This document shows, in pieces, positions 16,602 through 25,148 of a stretch of 64,000 nucleotides of DNA. The notes beneath the pieces were generated by a model. It made no database searches. It was not told the DNA's origin and was given only the letters and a program-made list of their open reading frames with translations. The position numbers and the translations under genes are program-made. Numbering within the stretch: the stretch's first letter is position 1; every line of letters starts with the position of its first letter. The DNA is from an uncultured Phycisphaerales bacterium (lineage in GTDB: Bacteria; Planctomycetota; Phycisphaerae; Sedimentisphaerales; Anaerohalosphaeraceae). The stretch spans positions 92,276 through 156,275 of the forward strand of contig CALMLO010000042.1 of NCBI GenBank assembly GCA_937868095.1, read 5' to 3'.

Positions 16602-19600
16602 ATGAAATTGGAAAAGATTGTCATCAATGGATTTAAAAGCTTTGCAGATAAAACAGAATTTCAATTCAACCAGCCCATCACGGCCTTGGTAGGACCCAAC
16701 GGCTGCGGCAAAAGCAACGTTGTCGATGCCATTAAATGGGTTCTGGGCAGTCAAAGTCCCAAAAGTTTGCGAAGCGGCCAGATGGCCGACGTAATTTTCA
16801 GCGGCTCCGGCAGCCGAAAGCCAAGCGGAATGGCAGAGGTCTCTCTCCATTTTTCCGAAGGCCACACCCTCGGACTCGAGCAGGACGAACTGACCATAAC
16901 CCGCCGACTCTATCGAAGCGGAGAAAGCGAATATCTGCTCAATGGAAAACCCTGCCGGCTCCGCGACATCCGGGATATGTTCCTGGACACAGGCATCGGT
17001 GTCAGTGCCTATTCCATCATCGAACAGGGCCAGATTGATCAGCTGCTCCAGGCCTCGAAAGTGGACCGCCGGATTATTTTTGAGGAAGCCGCAGGAATCA
17101 GCCGCTTCAAAGTCCACAAAAAAGAGGCCGAACGAAAACTCGAGCGGACCGAACAAAATCTCCTCCGGCTGGCGGACATCGTCAATGAAGTCCAGCGCCA
17201 GCTGCGAAGTATTAAACTCCAGGCCGGCAAGGCACGAAGCTACCTCGAATATACCCAGCGCCTCAAAGAACTCCGCGCGCGCTTCTGCCTTTCGGAGTTT
17301 CACAAACACAAAACCCAGCAGAAAGAAAAAGAGCAAATCCTCGCCCAATGGCAGCAGCGCTTTGCCCAAACGGCCGCTGACGTCTCGAGAAGTGAGGTCG
17401 TCGCCAGCCAGCTCCAGAACCAAATCCTCCAGCTCGAAACGGAAATTACCCGATGGGACAATACCCTCATTTCCGCCCGCAGCCGCATTGAACAGCAGCT
17501 CGAACGGATTCGCTTCCTGAAAGATCGGCAGATGGACCTGCACAAACGAAAACTTCAGGCCGACGAACAGATTCAAACGCTGAGCCGTCAGTGCGGACAA
17601 TCTATTGAGGCATTGGAAACCTGCCGCAAACACCTGCAAAACAGCGACACACAGCTGGCGGAACTGAATCAGCGGCTCCTCCAGCAGGAAGAACAAATTC
17701 GGCAGGACAGCCGCATTTGTGCCGAAATCCAGGCCCAGCTCGAAGACGAAAAATCCGGCATCCTCGACATCGTGCGAAGAACGGCTCAGCTGCACAACGA
17801 AATCCAGAGTCTGGATACCTATCGAAACAATCTCGCCGGCCAAAAAAGCCGTCTCAGCGGCAAGGCCGCCCAGGCCCAGGAACAGACAGCCCGCCTGCTT
17901 ACCGAAAAAGCTCAGCATCAAACCCGCCTGGAAGACATCCAAACACTGCTGCATCAGCTGAACGGGACGTTGGCCGAGAAAAAAACGGCCATGGAAGCCA
18001 TCGGCCAGGAAGAAGCATCTCTCCGAGAGGACCTCGAACGGCTGAAGGAGCAGCGGGGAGGACTCATCGCCGAACTGAACGTCCTTCAGGAAATGGAAAA
18101 CCGGCGGGAAGGACTCAGCGAAACCGTCAAATCCATTCTGGAGCAGCACCGTCAGAATGGAAACACCGACTTCATCGAAGGGGTACTGGCGGACATTCTG
18201 CACACAGATCTCCAGTATGCTCCCGCTGTAGAGGCAGCGCTGGGGCCCGCCCTTCAGGCCCTCCTGGTCAACAATACCCGCCGATTCCTGGAGGAACAAT
18301 CGCTGCTTTCCAAACTCAGCAGCCGTGTCGCCGTTCTCTGTATGGATCAGCTCAAGCCGTTCCAGGATCGCCTCAATATTCGTGAATTTAGCGGCATCAT
18401 AGGCCGGCTGGTTGAATTTGTCCGTTTCGAAGCACGATACGCACCCCTCTGCTGGTCCCTCCTCGGAAAAGTGCTTTTGGTCGATTCAATCGAAACAGCC
18501 CTGGACCTGGCCGGACGCCTCGGCAGGGACTATCAGTTTGTAACACGAGACGGCCGTCTTTTAAGCGGGGGAATGCTTCTGTCCGTCGGGTCGATGAGCC
18601 GCTCGGCAGGCCTGCTTTCCCGCAAAAGCCGAATCGAACAAATTGAGACCCTTCTCGAAGACCTTCAGGGACGTATCAGCGTTCAGGAACAGCATCTTCA
18701 GCAGGCCGACCAGAAGTATCTGCACCTTTCCAAACTCTGCCAGGACCTTCGCACCAGCATCTACGAGGCAGCAACCGAACGGGTCGATACAGAGTCGCGC
18801 CTTCGCCTGATTGAACAGAACCTCAAGCGGATGACGGAAGAGCAGCCCCTCCTCGCCGAAGAAATGAGAATGCTCGAGGAGGAAATCCAGCAGTCCGTTC
18901 GACGCCAGCACGAATCCCAGGACAAACTGAAAGAATTGGAGGAACTCAATCGGCAGCGCTCCGAACAGATTGCCGCCCTTCAGAGCTCGCTGGACAGCAA
19001 GAAAGCCGAACTCGAAAAGCAGATGTCGGCCTTGACAGAACTCAAGATTCAGCATGGGCAGCTCACCGAACAGCAAAAGTCCATTCGCCAGCAGATGGCC
19101 TCTCTCCAAAGCCAGATTCAGCACACTCGCATGGCGCTGGAGGCCGCACGCACACAGCAGCGCAGCAGCCAGGAACAGGCACTCCAGACGGAACGCTCCA
19201 TTTTAAGCACCGAGTCGGAACTGAACCGCCTCTATCTCGAAAAAGACACAGCCCAAATGCAAAGCCGTCGGCTCCACCAGGAAGTCCGCAAACTTCAGGA
19301 AGAACAGCAGCAGAACGAACAGCAGCTGCGTCAGAGCCGCCGTCAGCAGCAGGAAATTGAAGAGGCAATGCACCAAATTCAGATTGACCTAAGCCAGATT
19401 CAGGTGCGGCAGGACGACCTTCTCCAGCGAGTCCGAGAAGAGCTCGGAATGGATCTGGCGGCCGAATACGAAACCTACCAGGAAGATGAGACCGACTGGC
19501 AGGCCGTTCAGGAAGAAATACGTCTCCTGCGGGAAAAAATCGAACGGCTCGGCCACGTGAACGTCGAAGCCATTGACCAGCAGGAGGAACTCGAGAAGAG

Positions 19601-20174
19601 AGCAAACTTCCTGACCGCCCAGGTGGAGGATTTGCAGCAGAGCAAAACCCGCCTGCTCGAACTCATTGAACGAATCAATCGCGAAAGCCGCGAAAACTTT
19701 GCAGCAACCTTTGAGCAGGTGCGGGTGCATTTCCAGCAGATTTTCCGAAAACTCTTCGGCGGAGGCAAAGCCGACATCTTCCTCGAAAATCCGGAGGATG
19801 TGCTCGAAAGCGGCATTGAAATTGTCGCCCGCCCGCCCGGCAAGGAAACACGAACCATTTCCCTCCTCAGCGGCGGCGAAAAAACCATGACGGCAATCGC
19901 CCTCCTCTTTGCTGTCTTTGAAAGCAAGCCCTCGCCGTTCTGCATCCTCGACGAAGTGGATGCGGCCCTTGATGAGGCCAACAATGAACGCTTCAATCTG
20001 ATTGTGCAGGAATTCAAAAAACACAGCCAGTTTATCATCATCACCCATTCCAAACGGACGATGAGCATCGCCAACATCCTGTACGGCATTACCATGCAGA
20101 CCCAGGGGGTCAGCAAAAAAATCAGTGTTCAGTTTGAAAACGTCGATGAAACAGTCGGGACCGCTGTGGCCTAA
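16602..20174 (+). CDS. smc: Chromosome segregation ATPase SMC
   Basis: At 1,190 residues this is a full-length SMC. The Walker A GPNGCGKS is at residues 31-38, followed by the QSPKSLRSGQMADVIFSGS insert typical of bacterial SMC. A long coiled coil runs to about 515, the hinge is at about 522-660 (FIEGVLADILHTDLQYAPAVEAALG), a second coiled coil runs to about 1050, then the ABC signature LLSGGEKTMTAIAL at about 1086 and Walker B FCILDEVDAALDEAN at about 1113. SMC dimerises at the hinge and compacts and separates chromosomes with ScpA/ScpB, which are not in the window. GAGGAAAA precedes the ATG. No truncation or frameshift is seen. Confidence 0.97.
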   Translation: MKLEKIVINGFKSFADKTEFQFNQPITALVGPNGCGKSNVVDAIKWVLGSQSPKSLRSGQMADVIFSGSGSRKPSGMAEVSLHFSEGHTLGLEQDELTITRRLYRSGESEYLLNGKPCRLRDIRDMFLDTGIGVSAYSIIEQGQIDQLLQASKVDRRIIFEEAAGISRFKVHKKEAERKLERTEQNLLRLADIVNEVQRQLRSIKLQAGKARSYLEYTQRLKELRARFCLSEFHKHKTQQKEKEQILAQWQQRFAQTAADVSRSEVVASQLQNQILQLETEITRWDNTLISARSRIEQQLERIRFLKDRQMDLHKRKLQADEQIQTLSRQCGQSIEALETCRKHLQNSDTQLAELNQRLLQQEEQIRQDSRICAEIQAQLEDEKSGILDIVRRTAQLHNEIQSLDTYRNNLAGQKSRLSGKAAQAQEQTARLLTEKAQHQTRLEDIQTLLHQLNGTLAEKKTAMEAIGQEEASLREDLERLKEQRGGLIAELNVLQEMENRREGLSETVKSILEQHRQNGNTDFIEGVLADILHTDLQYAPAVEAALGPALQALLVNNTRRFLEEQSLLSKLSSRVAVLCMDQLKPFQDRLNIREFSGIIGRLVEFVRFEARYAPLCWSLLGKVLLVDSIETALDLAGRLGRDYQFVTRDGRLLSGGMLLSVGSMSRSAGLLSRKSRIEQIETLLEDLQGRISVQEQHLQQADQKYLHLSKLCQDLRTSIYEAATERVDTESRLRLIEQNLKRMTEEQPLLAEEMRMLEEEIQQSVRRQHESQDKLKELEELNRQRSEQIAALQSSLDSKKAELEKQMSALTELKIQHGQLTEQQKSIRQQMASLQSQIQHTRMALEAARTQQRSSQEQALQTERSILSTESELNRLYLEKDTAQMQSRRLHQEVRKLQEEQQQNEQQLRQSRRQQQEIEEAMHQIQIDLSQIQVRQDDLLQRVREELGMDLAAEYETYQEDETDWQAVQEEIRLLREKIERLGHVNVEAIDQQEELEKRANFLTAQVEDLQQSKTRLLELIERINRESRENFAATFEQVRVHFQQIFRKLFGGGKADIFLENPEDVLESGIEIVARPPGKETRTISLLSGGEKTMTAIALLFAVFESKPSPFCILDEVDAALDEANNERFNLIVQEFKKHSQFIIITHSKRTMSIANILYGITMQTQGVSKKISVQFENVDETVGTAVA

Positions 20175-20236
20175 CCAGCCGAGGAAACATCAGCTCGCCT
20201 TCGAAGAGCGAATTTAACAGGAAACCGGAACAGAAA

Positions 20237-21481
20237 ATGACAGAACCTATTGAGCAGATTAAACTAAACAGCGGTTTGAATGTGATTGTCCAGCCCGTCG
20301 AGCACGTGGAATCGGCCTCCTTTACTTTTCTTCTGCCCGGCGGCAGTGCCTTCCTGCCCGACGGCTGCTGCGGAGCGGCCGCTGTACTCAACGACTGGCT
20401 GTTTCGGGGAGCAGGCCCTTACAACAGCCGCCGGCTCATTGACGCCCTCGACAGTTTGGGCCTTCATCGTCAAAGCGGTGCCAGTCCCGATTATCTTTCC
20501 TACGGCGGCTCTCTCGAATCCGGAAATCTTTTCAAGGCCCTCGAACTTTATGCAGATATTCTTCTCCGTCCTCATCTGGACAGCACTCTCTTTGAGCCCA
20601 GCCGGCAGCTGGCCCTGCAGGAATTAGAAGCCATGGAGGACGACCCCCCTTCCAAAGTAAGTCTCTGCCTCTACGAGCGATTCTATCCGGACCCCTTGGG
20701 ACGGCCGCCTCTCGGAAAAGAAGAAGACCTGCGCCGTCTGACACCAGAGCAGACCCGCCAGGTAAAAGGCCGCCTCTTCAACTGGTCTGGTGCTGTGCTG
20801 GCCGTCGTAGGCAAAATCGACACCGACGCCCTGCTGAGCCGCATCGAATCTTTATTTGGACAAACACCGCCCTCCAAGCCCGACCAGCTTTCTCTGCGCC
20901 CTCCTGCCGGAGGATACCAGCATATTCCCAATCCGGGTGCTCAGGTACACATCGGCTTTATGACAGAAGTTCCGCCCTTTGGTTCGCCGCTTAGTTACCA
21001 GATTCTGGCGGTTTCCGCCATCTTCGGCGGCGGAATGAGCAGCCGCCTCTTTACCGAAGTGCGTGAAAAAAGGGGACTCTGCTACGCCGTAGGCACACGA
21101 TACCACTCGCTTCGTTCCCGAGCCGGTCTCGTCGGCTATACTGGAACCACCCCCGACAAAGCCGACGAAACACTTGCCGTAATCCTGTCCGAATTTCAGC
21201 AGCTCCGCAACGGCGTCACAGAAGACGAACTCAGCCGCGCCAGAACCGGCCTCAAAAGCACCATGATTATGCAGAATGAATCTACCGCCGCCACCGCCTT
21301 TCGTCTGGCGGCCGATAAGTTTTTCCTCAATCGCATCCGCCCCTTGGAAGAAATCCGCCAGGCCATCGAATCCCTGACACCCCAATCGGTTCAGGAATTC
21401 CTCGATGGTCCCTTTTTGAAACAGTTTACATTCGTTTCCCTCGGCCCAAAACCGCTTCAGATATCTCAAGAGAATGGATAA
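20237..21481 (+). CDS. M16-family peptidase-like subunit, catalytically inactive
   Basis: The 414-residue protein has the M16 (pitrilysin/MPP) fold, with paired domains, the LVGYTGTTPDKADETLAVI strand and REKRGLCYAVGTRY in the second half. At the place of the zinc motif HxxEH it reads AVLND (Ala49, Asn52, Asp53), so it cannot bind the catalytic zinc. It is immediately followed by a second M16 gene that does have the motif. This is the alpha/beta arrangement of mitochondrial processing peptidase and of bacterial heterodimeric M16B peptidases, in which the inactive subunit binds substrate. No signal peptide is evident, so a cytoplasmic location is likely. Confidence 0.9.
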   Translation: MTEPIEQIKLNSGLNVIVQPVEHVESASFTFLLPGGSAFLPDGCCGAAAVLNDWLFRGAGPYNSRRLIDALDSLGLHRQSGASPDYLSYGGSLESGNLFKALELYADILLRPHLDSTLFEPSRQLALQELEAMEDDPPSKVSLCLYERFYPDPLGRPPLGKEEDLRRLTPEQTRQVKGRLFNWSGAVLAVVGKIDTDALLSRIESLFGQTPPSKPDQLSLRPPAGGYQHIPNPGAQVHIGFMTEVPPFGSPLSYQILAVSAIFGGGMSSRLFTEVREKRGLCYAVGTRYHSLRSRAGLVGYTGTTPDKADETLAVILSEFQQLRNGVTEDELSRARTGLKSTMIMQNESTAATAFRLAADKFFLNRIRPLEEIRQAIESLTPQSVQEFLDGPFLKQFTFVSLGPKPLQISQENG

Positions 21482-21489
21482 AATCTGCT

Positions 21490-22713
21490 ATGCATTTTCA
21501 GCAAACCCAATTGAAAAACGGTCTGACGATTATCGGCGAAGTCAGCCCGACTGCACAGTCGGCAGCCGTTGGTTTTTTTGTGCGAACCGGTTCCAGAGAC
21601 GAAAATTCTCAGATTAGCGGTGTGTCTCATTTTCTCGAACACATGCTTTTCAAGGGCACAGACGGACTGTCTGCACTGGAGGTCAACGAGGCCTTTGACC
21701 GCCTTGGAGCCAAATTCAATGCCTTCACCAGCGAAGAAAATACAGTTTATTATGCGGCTGTCCTGCCGGAATATTTCCCCCAAGTCGTCGAATTGTGGTG
21801 CCAGCTGATGCGCCCGGCACTCCGCCAGGAGGATTTTGACGTCGAAAAGCAGGTAATCCTCGAAGAAATTGCCATGTACAAAGATTTGCCCACATTTGAA
21901 GTCTTCGACCGAGCCAGACAGCTGCACTTCGGCAGTCATCCCTGTGCCAACAGCGTGCTCGGAACAGAGGAAAGCATCCGTGCTCTGACTGCCGAACAAA
22001 TGCGCAGCTATTTTGCCAAGCGCTATGCCCCCAACAATGTTGTGGCGGTCTGCTGTGGACAGTTTGATTTCGGCCAAACCTGCCGCCTCATTGAAGACCT
22101 CTGCGCTTCCTGGCAGCCGAACGAAGCCCCGCGACTCCTCGCCGATTTCAGAGGAACCGCACAAAAACAGCGAAAAACAAAAGAGGGCCTCACTGGAGAG
22201 CATATTTGCCTGATGAGTTCTTCCGTCTCTATGCAGGACCCCCGCCGCTATGCCGCGTCCCTTCTCTCCCTTATCGTAGGAGACAAAAGCGGCTCTCGGT
22301 ATTTTTGGGCATTGGTTGACCCCGCCATAGCAGATACCGCAACAATGCAGTATGAGGCAATGGACGGGGTAGGAATATTCGCAAGTTATTTCCACTGCCG
22401 CCTCGAAAACAGGGAAAAGGTACTTCGCATCACTCAGGATATTTTCGATGAACTTTTGGCAAAAGGCGTTACGGAACAGGAACTGAATACCGCAAAAAAC
22501 AAAGCCCTCAGTGCCTTGACAATCGAATCCGAACGGCCGATGGGACGCCTTGTAAGTCTTGGATTTAACTGGGCTTATCTAAAGACTTACCGTTCTGTAT
22601 CCGAAGACGTTCAAGCAGTAAAGGCCATCACCGCCGACCAAATCAATGAGTTAATTCGAGAACATCCGTTTCAGAACTATACCGAGTTTAGTTTAGGACC
22701 TGCAGAGCCATAA
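21490..22713 (+). CDS. M16-family zinc metallopeptidase, catalytic subunit
   Basis: The 407-residue protein carries the intact zinc site H47-F-L-E50-H51 within GVSHFLEHMLFKGTD, and the distal ligand Glu in EEIAMYKDLPTFE near residue 127. The C-terminal half has the substrate-grip region near MDGVGIFASYFHCRLEN. It should process peptides or unfolded proteins together with the inactive subunit encoded 8 bases upstream. The start follows that stop closely, and translation is probably coupled. Neither protein has an obvious export signal. Confidence 0.93.
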   Translation: MHFQQTQLKNGLTIIGEVSPTAQSAAVGFFVRTGSRDENSQISGVSHFLEHMLFKGTDGLSALEVNEAFDRLGAKFNAFTSEENTVYYAAVLPEYFPQVVELWCQLMRPALRQEDFDVEKQVILEEIAMYKDLPTFEVFDRARQLHFGSHPCANSVLGTEESIRALTAEQMRSYFAKRYAPNNVVAVCCGQFDFGQTCRLIEDLCASWQPNEAPRLLADFRGTAQKQRKTKEGLTGEHICLMSSSVSMQDPRRYAASLLSLIVGDKSGSRYFWALVDPAIADTATMQYEAMDGVGIFASYFHCRLENREKVLRITQDIFDELLAKGVTEQELNTAKNKALSALTIESERPMGRLVSLGFNWAYLKTYRSVSEDVQAVKAITADQINELIREHPFQNYTEFSLGPAEP

Positions 22714-22734
22714 AACATAAAACGAAAACACATC

Positions 22735-22763
22735 TTGAAAATATTGCCCTATTTTGCTATATT
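22735..22763 (+). promoter_or_regulatory. Strong sigma-70-type promoter for the coiled-coil gene
   Basis: TTGAAA (22735-22740), a 17-base spacer, and TATATT (22758-22763) lie 35 bases upstream of the ATG at 22798. Confidence 0.65.
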
Positions 22764-22774
22764 GCCTATTTTGC
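22741..22774. repeat. Tandem 16-17-bp direct repeat within the promoter
   Basis: ATATTGCCCTATTTTGC (22741-22757) and ATATTGCCTATTTTGC (22759-22774) differ by one base. The first copy fills the -35/-10 spacer and the second spans the -10 and the start of transcription, a layout that suits a repeated operator. Confidence 0.6.
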
Positions 22775-22797
22775 AAAATAATTAGGTGAGTTCTGAG

Positions 22798-24351
22798 ATG
22801 ACGCAAGAGAATAATCTGGACGAAGATATCCTCCAATGCAGGGCAGAAATTCTGCGTGCCCTCGGAAAACCCGACGAGGACGGCAAAGAGGACGGCAAAA
22901 GCGAAGCGACGGACAAACCGGAAAACAATAATAATAATCAAGATAATTCCGATTTAGAAAACACTGTTCTTCGGCCGGAGCAAGACCCTGTCGAGACGGA
23001 AGCTCCCCTATCTGAACAATCCCTAACGGAAAACTGGATAGACCAGACCCTTTCAAATTCGGGCTCTTTTGAAAACATATCACTTCCTGACAAAGAAGAC
23101 CCTATAAACAGCGATTCCGCCAACGGCTCGACCGATTTTTCAGCCGAAAAAGAAGAGAAAGAAAATCCTTCAAGTCCTGCTGAAAATCATCCGCCCATCG
23201 CAGAGCAAACATCTCTCTCGCTGCCGAAAGCGATCGAATCCCTCAAAAAAAGACTCCGCATACTCAAAAAACAAAAAGAAAATCTTTCCCAAACCTGCCA
23301 GGAACAGGAAAAACATATTGCCCGCCTCGCCGACGAAATCCAGAATCTTCAACAGCAGCTTCAGCAGGCCCAGCAGACCAATGCCGACTTTTCAGCCCGG
23401 ATTGCCCATCTGCAGTCCTCTCAGGAACTCGCCGAACAGCTCAAAACGCAATTGGAACAGACCCAGCATGACCTTGAACAATTGCGGGGCCGGATTCTCT
23501 CACTCGAACAGCAGAACGCCCGCCTGGCCGAGGAAAACAGCAAACTCACCCAGACCCTTGAACTCGAGCGTCAGCACAAGCAGGCATACGAATGTGAACA
23601 AACGGCAATGCAGGAAGAAATGAACATTCTCAAAAAGAAGAACGGCGAACTCCAGCAGACCGTGGCTCTTCTAAATCAGGAGAACGAACATCTCCGGCAG
23701 GAAAAATCCTCGCTTCAGCAGCAGGTGCATTTGCTCCAGCAGGGCATCGCCCGGCAGCAGACCGATTTTCAGAAAACGACGGCTTCTCTTCGCGAAGAAT
23801 TGAATACGAAAACAGAACAGATCGAATACTGGAAAGCAGAATATACCCGCCTCAGCGAGCGGTCTGCCTTTATCCAAACCGAGCCGGAACCGCAAGATTT
23901 TTTGCCCGATGAAATACCCGCTCAGCCGGAAGAATCGGATTTTTCAGACTCCAAAAAATCCGCCGAAGAGCCGCTGAAACCCGCTGAAATTTTCAGCCGC
24001 CCAACGAAAACCGACTTCTCGATCCCTTCTTTCAACCTCTCTGAGCAGATCCTTTTCGCCCAGCGCAAAATAAACGGCACACGCCGACAGTCGCCCTCAA
24101 ACAATACGGCAAACTCCAACGAGTCGCTGCGCCAGGTGGTTCGGCAATTCGTCAGCACCCCCCAGCCGCCCTCGACCCCCAAACCGGCCATTGCCAAAGA
24201 ACCCTCTCAGCCGACGCCCCAACCAAAACCCATTCCAGCACCGCCGGCACAGACCGCACCGGAATCCCTCATTTCCGAAATCGTTCGCAGGGATATTGAG
24301 GAGTTTTGCCGCAATCATCAATGGGTTTATGTGGAGTTCCCCAGCGGATAA
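22798..24351 (+). CDS. Large coiled-coil protein of unknown function
   Basis: The 517-residue protein is acidic and low-complexity at the N-terminus (residues about 1-120, with NNNNQDN). A long coiled coil follows at about 140-380 (LKKRLRILKKQKENLSQ, LADEIQNLQQQLQQAQ and many heptads), then a Pro-rich linker (STPQPPSTPKPA and PQPKPIPAPPAQ). A short conserved-looking C-terminal patch closes it (LISEIVRRDIEEFCRNHQWVYVEFPSG). It has no signal peptide or membrane segment. The next gene starts 5 bases after its stop and encodes a membrane protein like a degenerate polysaccharide-type kinase, so the pair may form a scaffold at the membrane. AGGTGAG precedes the ATG at 22798; a GTG at 22786 is less likely. 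Confidence 0.7.
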   Translation: MTQENNLDEDILQCRAEILRALGKPDEDGKEDGKSEATDKPENNNNNQDNSDLENTVLRPEQDPVETEAPLSEQSLTENWIDQTLSNSGSFENISLPDKEDPINSDSANGSTDFSAEKEEKENPSSPAENHPPIAEQTSLSLPKAIESLKKRLRILKKQKENLSQTCQEQEKHIARLADEIQNLQQQLQQAQQTNADFSARIAHLQSSQELAEQLKTQLEQTQHDLEQLRGRILSLEQQNARLAEENSKLTQTLELERQHKQAYECEQTAMQEEMNILKKKNGELQQTVALLNQENEHLRQEKSSLQQQVHLLQQGIARQQTDFQKTTASLREELNTKTEQIEYWKAEYTRLSERSAFIQTEPEPQDFLPDEIPAQPEESDFSDSKKSAEEPLKPAEIFSRPTKTDFSIPSFNLSEQILFAQRKINGTRRQSPSNNTANSNESLRQVVRQFVSTPQPPSTPKPAIAKEPSQPTPQPKPIPAPPAQTAPESLISEIVRRDIEEFCRNHQWVYVEFPSG

Positions 24352-24356
24352 AAATT

Positions 24357-25148
24357 ATGTCTGAACTCATCCTGTTAAGCGGATCCCAAGGATGGCTCAA
24401 GACAATTTTCGCAGCGGTTTGGACCTACATTTTTGTTGGCTCCTTCTTTGCCGTGCTTTTAACAGGGATGCTGATTGGCTTACTTCGCACCGGTGTTTTT
24501 TCCAGAAGTAAACCCCGCCGAAAACAACCCTCCCCCTTCTCATATTTATCCGCCGACAGCGAAACACATTTGTTTCAGGTATTGCAGACAGTGGGCAAAC
24601 CTCCGCTGACAGTCCTTTTGGCCGCCGCCGGGCTGGATTGCCTTCCCGTCACCATACCCATTCGGCTGGCAATGCTTTCCAGCCGCAAACACCGCTGTTT
24701 GCTGATCGACCTGGACACCAGGCGAGATGCCGTCTGGAAAGCATTCGGAAATACCTCCCCCGTCACCTTCTCCTCTCTGCCGGCTCCCTCCGGCTTTGAG
24801 AATCTTTTCATCATACCGGCGCATTATTTCGAGCAAAGTCGGCAGATGAACCTTGGCCCTATTTTGCGAAATGCCGAAAAACAATTCGATTACATTTTCA
24901 TCAATACCCCCTATTTAGACGGCCATCCTGACCGCAATCTCATCGCCTCCTTTGCCGGCTGCGCCTTTCTCTTTGCCAGGGACGAACCGCAATTTCGCCG
25001 CCTGACAGCGCTCTGCCGCCGTCAGAAATGCAAAATCCTCGGCTGCTATAAACCGCCCGCCTCTGCCTCCTTAGAAAACTCTCCCAGCAAAGATGCCGCA
25101 GCCGAATCGACCACCCAAACAGTCCGATGCAGCACCGGCCAGAGATGA
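24357..25148 (+). CDS. Membrane protein resembling a degenerate BY-kinase/MinD-like P-loop protein
   Basis: The 263-residue product has one membrane segment (about residues 15-45, VWTYIFVGSFFAVLLTGMLIGLL), then a cytoplasmic alpha/beta domain. HRCLLIDLDTRRDAVWKAFG matches the Walker A' strand of CpsD/MinD-like ATPases (VLLIDADLRRP), and FDYIFINTPYLDG matches their Walker B (FDYIIIDTPP). The P-loop position, however, reads AAAGLDCLPVT, without the Gly-Lys-Thr, so ATP binding is doubtful. There is no C-terminal tyrosine cluster. It starts 5 bases after the coiled-coil gene. Its last 103 bases overlap the 3' end of the convergent ruvX-pgl gene. Confidence 0.62.
   Translation: MSELILLSGSQGWLKTIFAAVWTYIFVGSFFAVLLTGMLIGLLRTGVFSRSKPRRKQPSPFSYLSADSETHLFQVLQTVGKPPLTVLLAAAGLDCLPVTIPIRLAMLSSRKHRCLLIDLDTRRDAVWKAFGNTSPVTFSSLPAPSGFENLFIIPAHYFEQSRQMNLGPILRNAEKQFDYIFINTPYLDGHPDRNLIASFAGCAFLFARDEPQFRRLTALCRRQKCKILGCYKPPASASLENSPSKDAAAESTTQTVRCSTGQR

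Noticed and set aside
16449..18299. 616-codon frame antisense to smc
   Set aside because: Frame shadow of a fully recognisable SMC; Phe/Leu-rich translation with no family marks.
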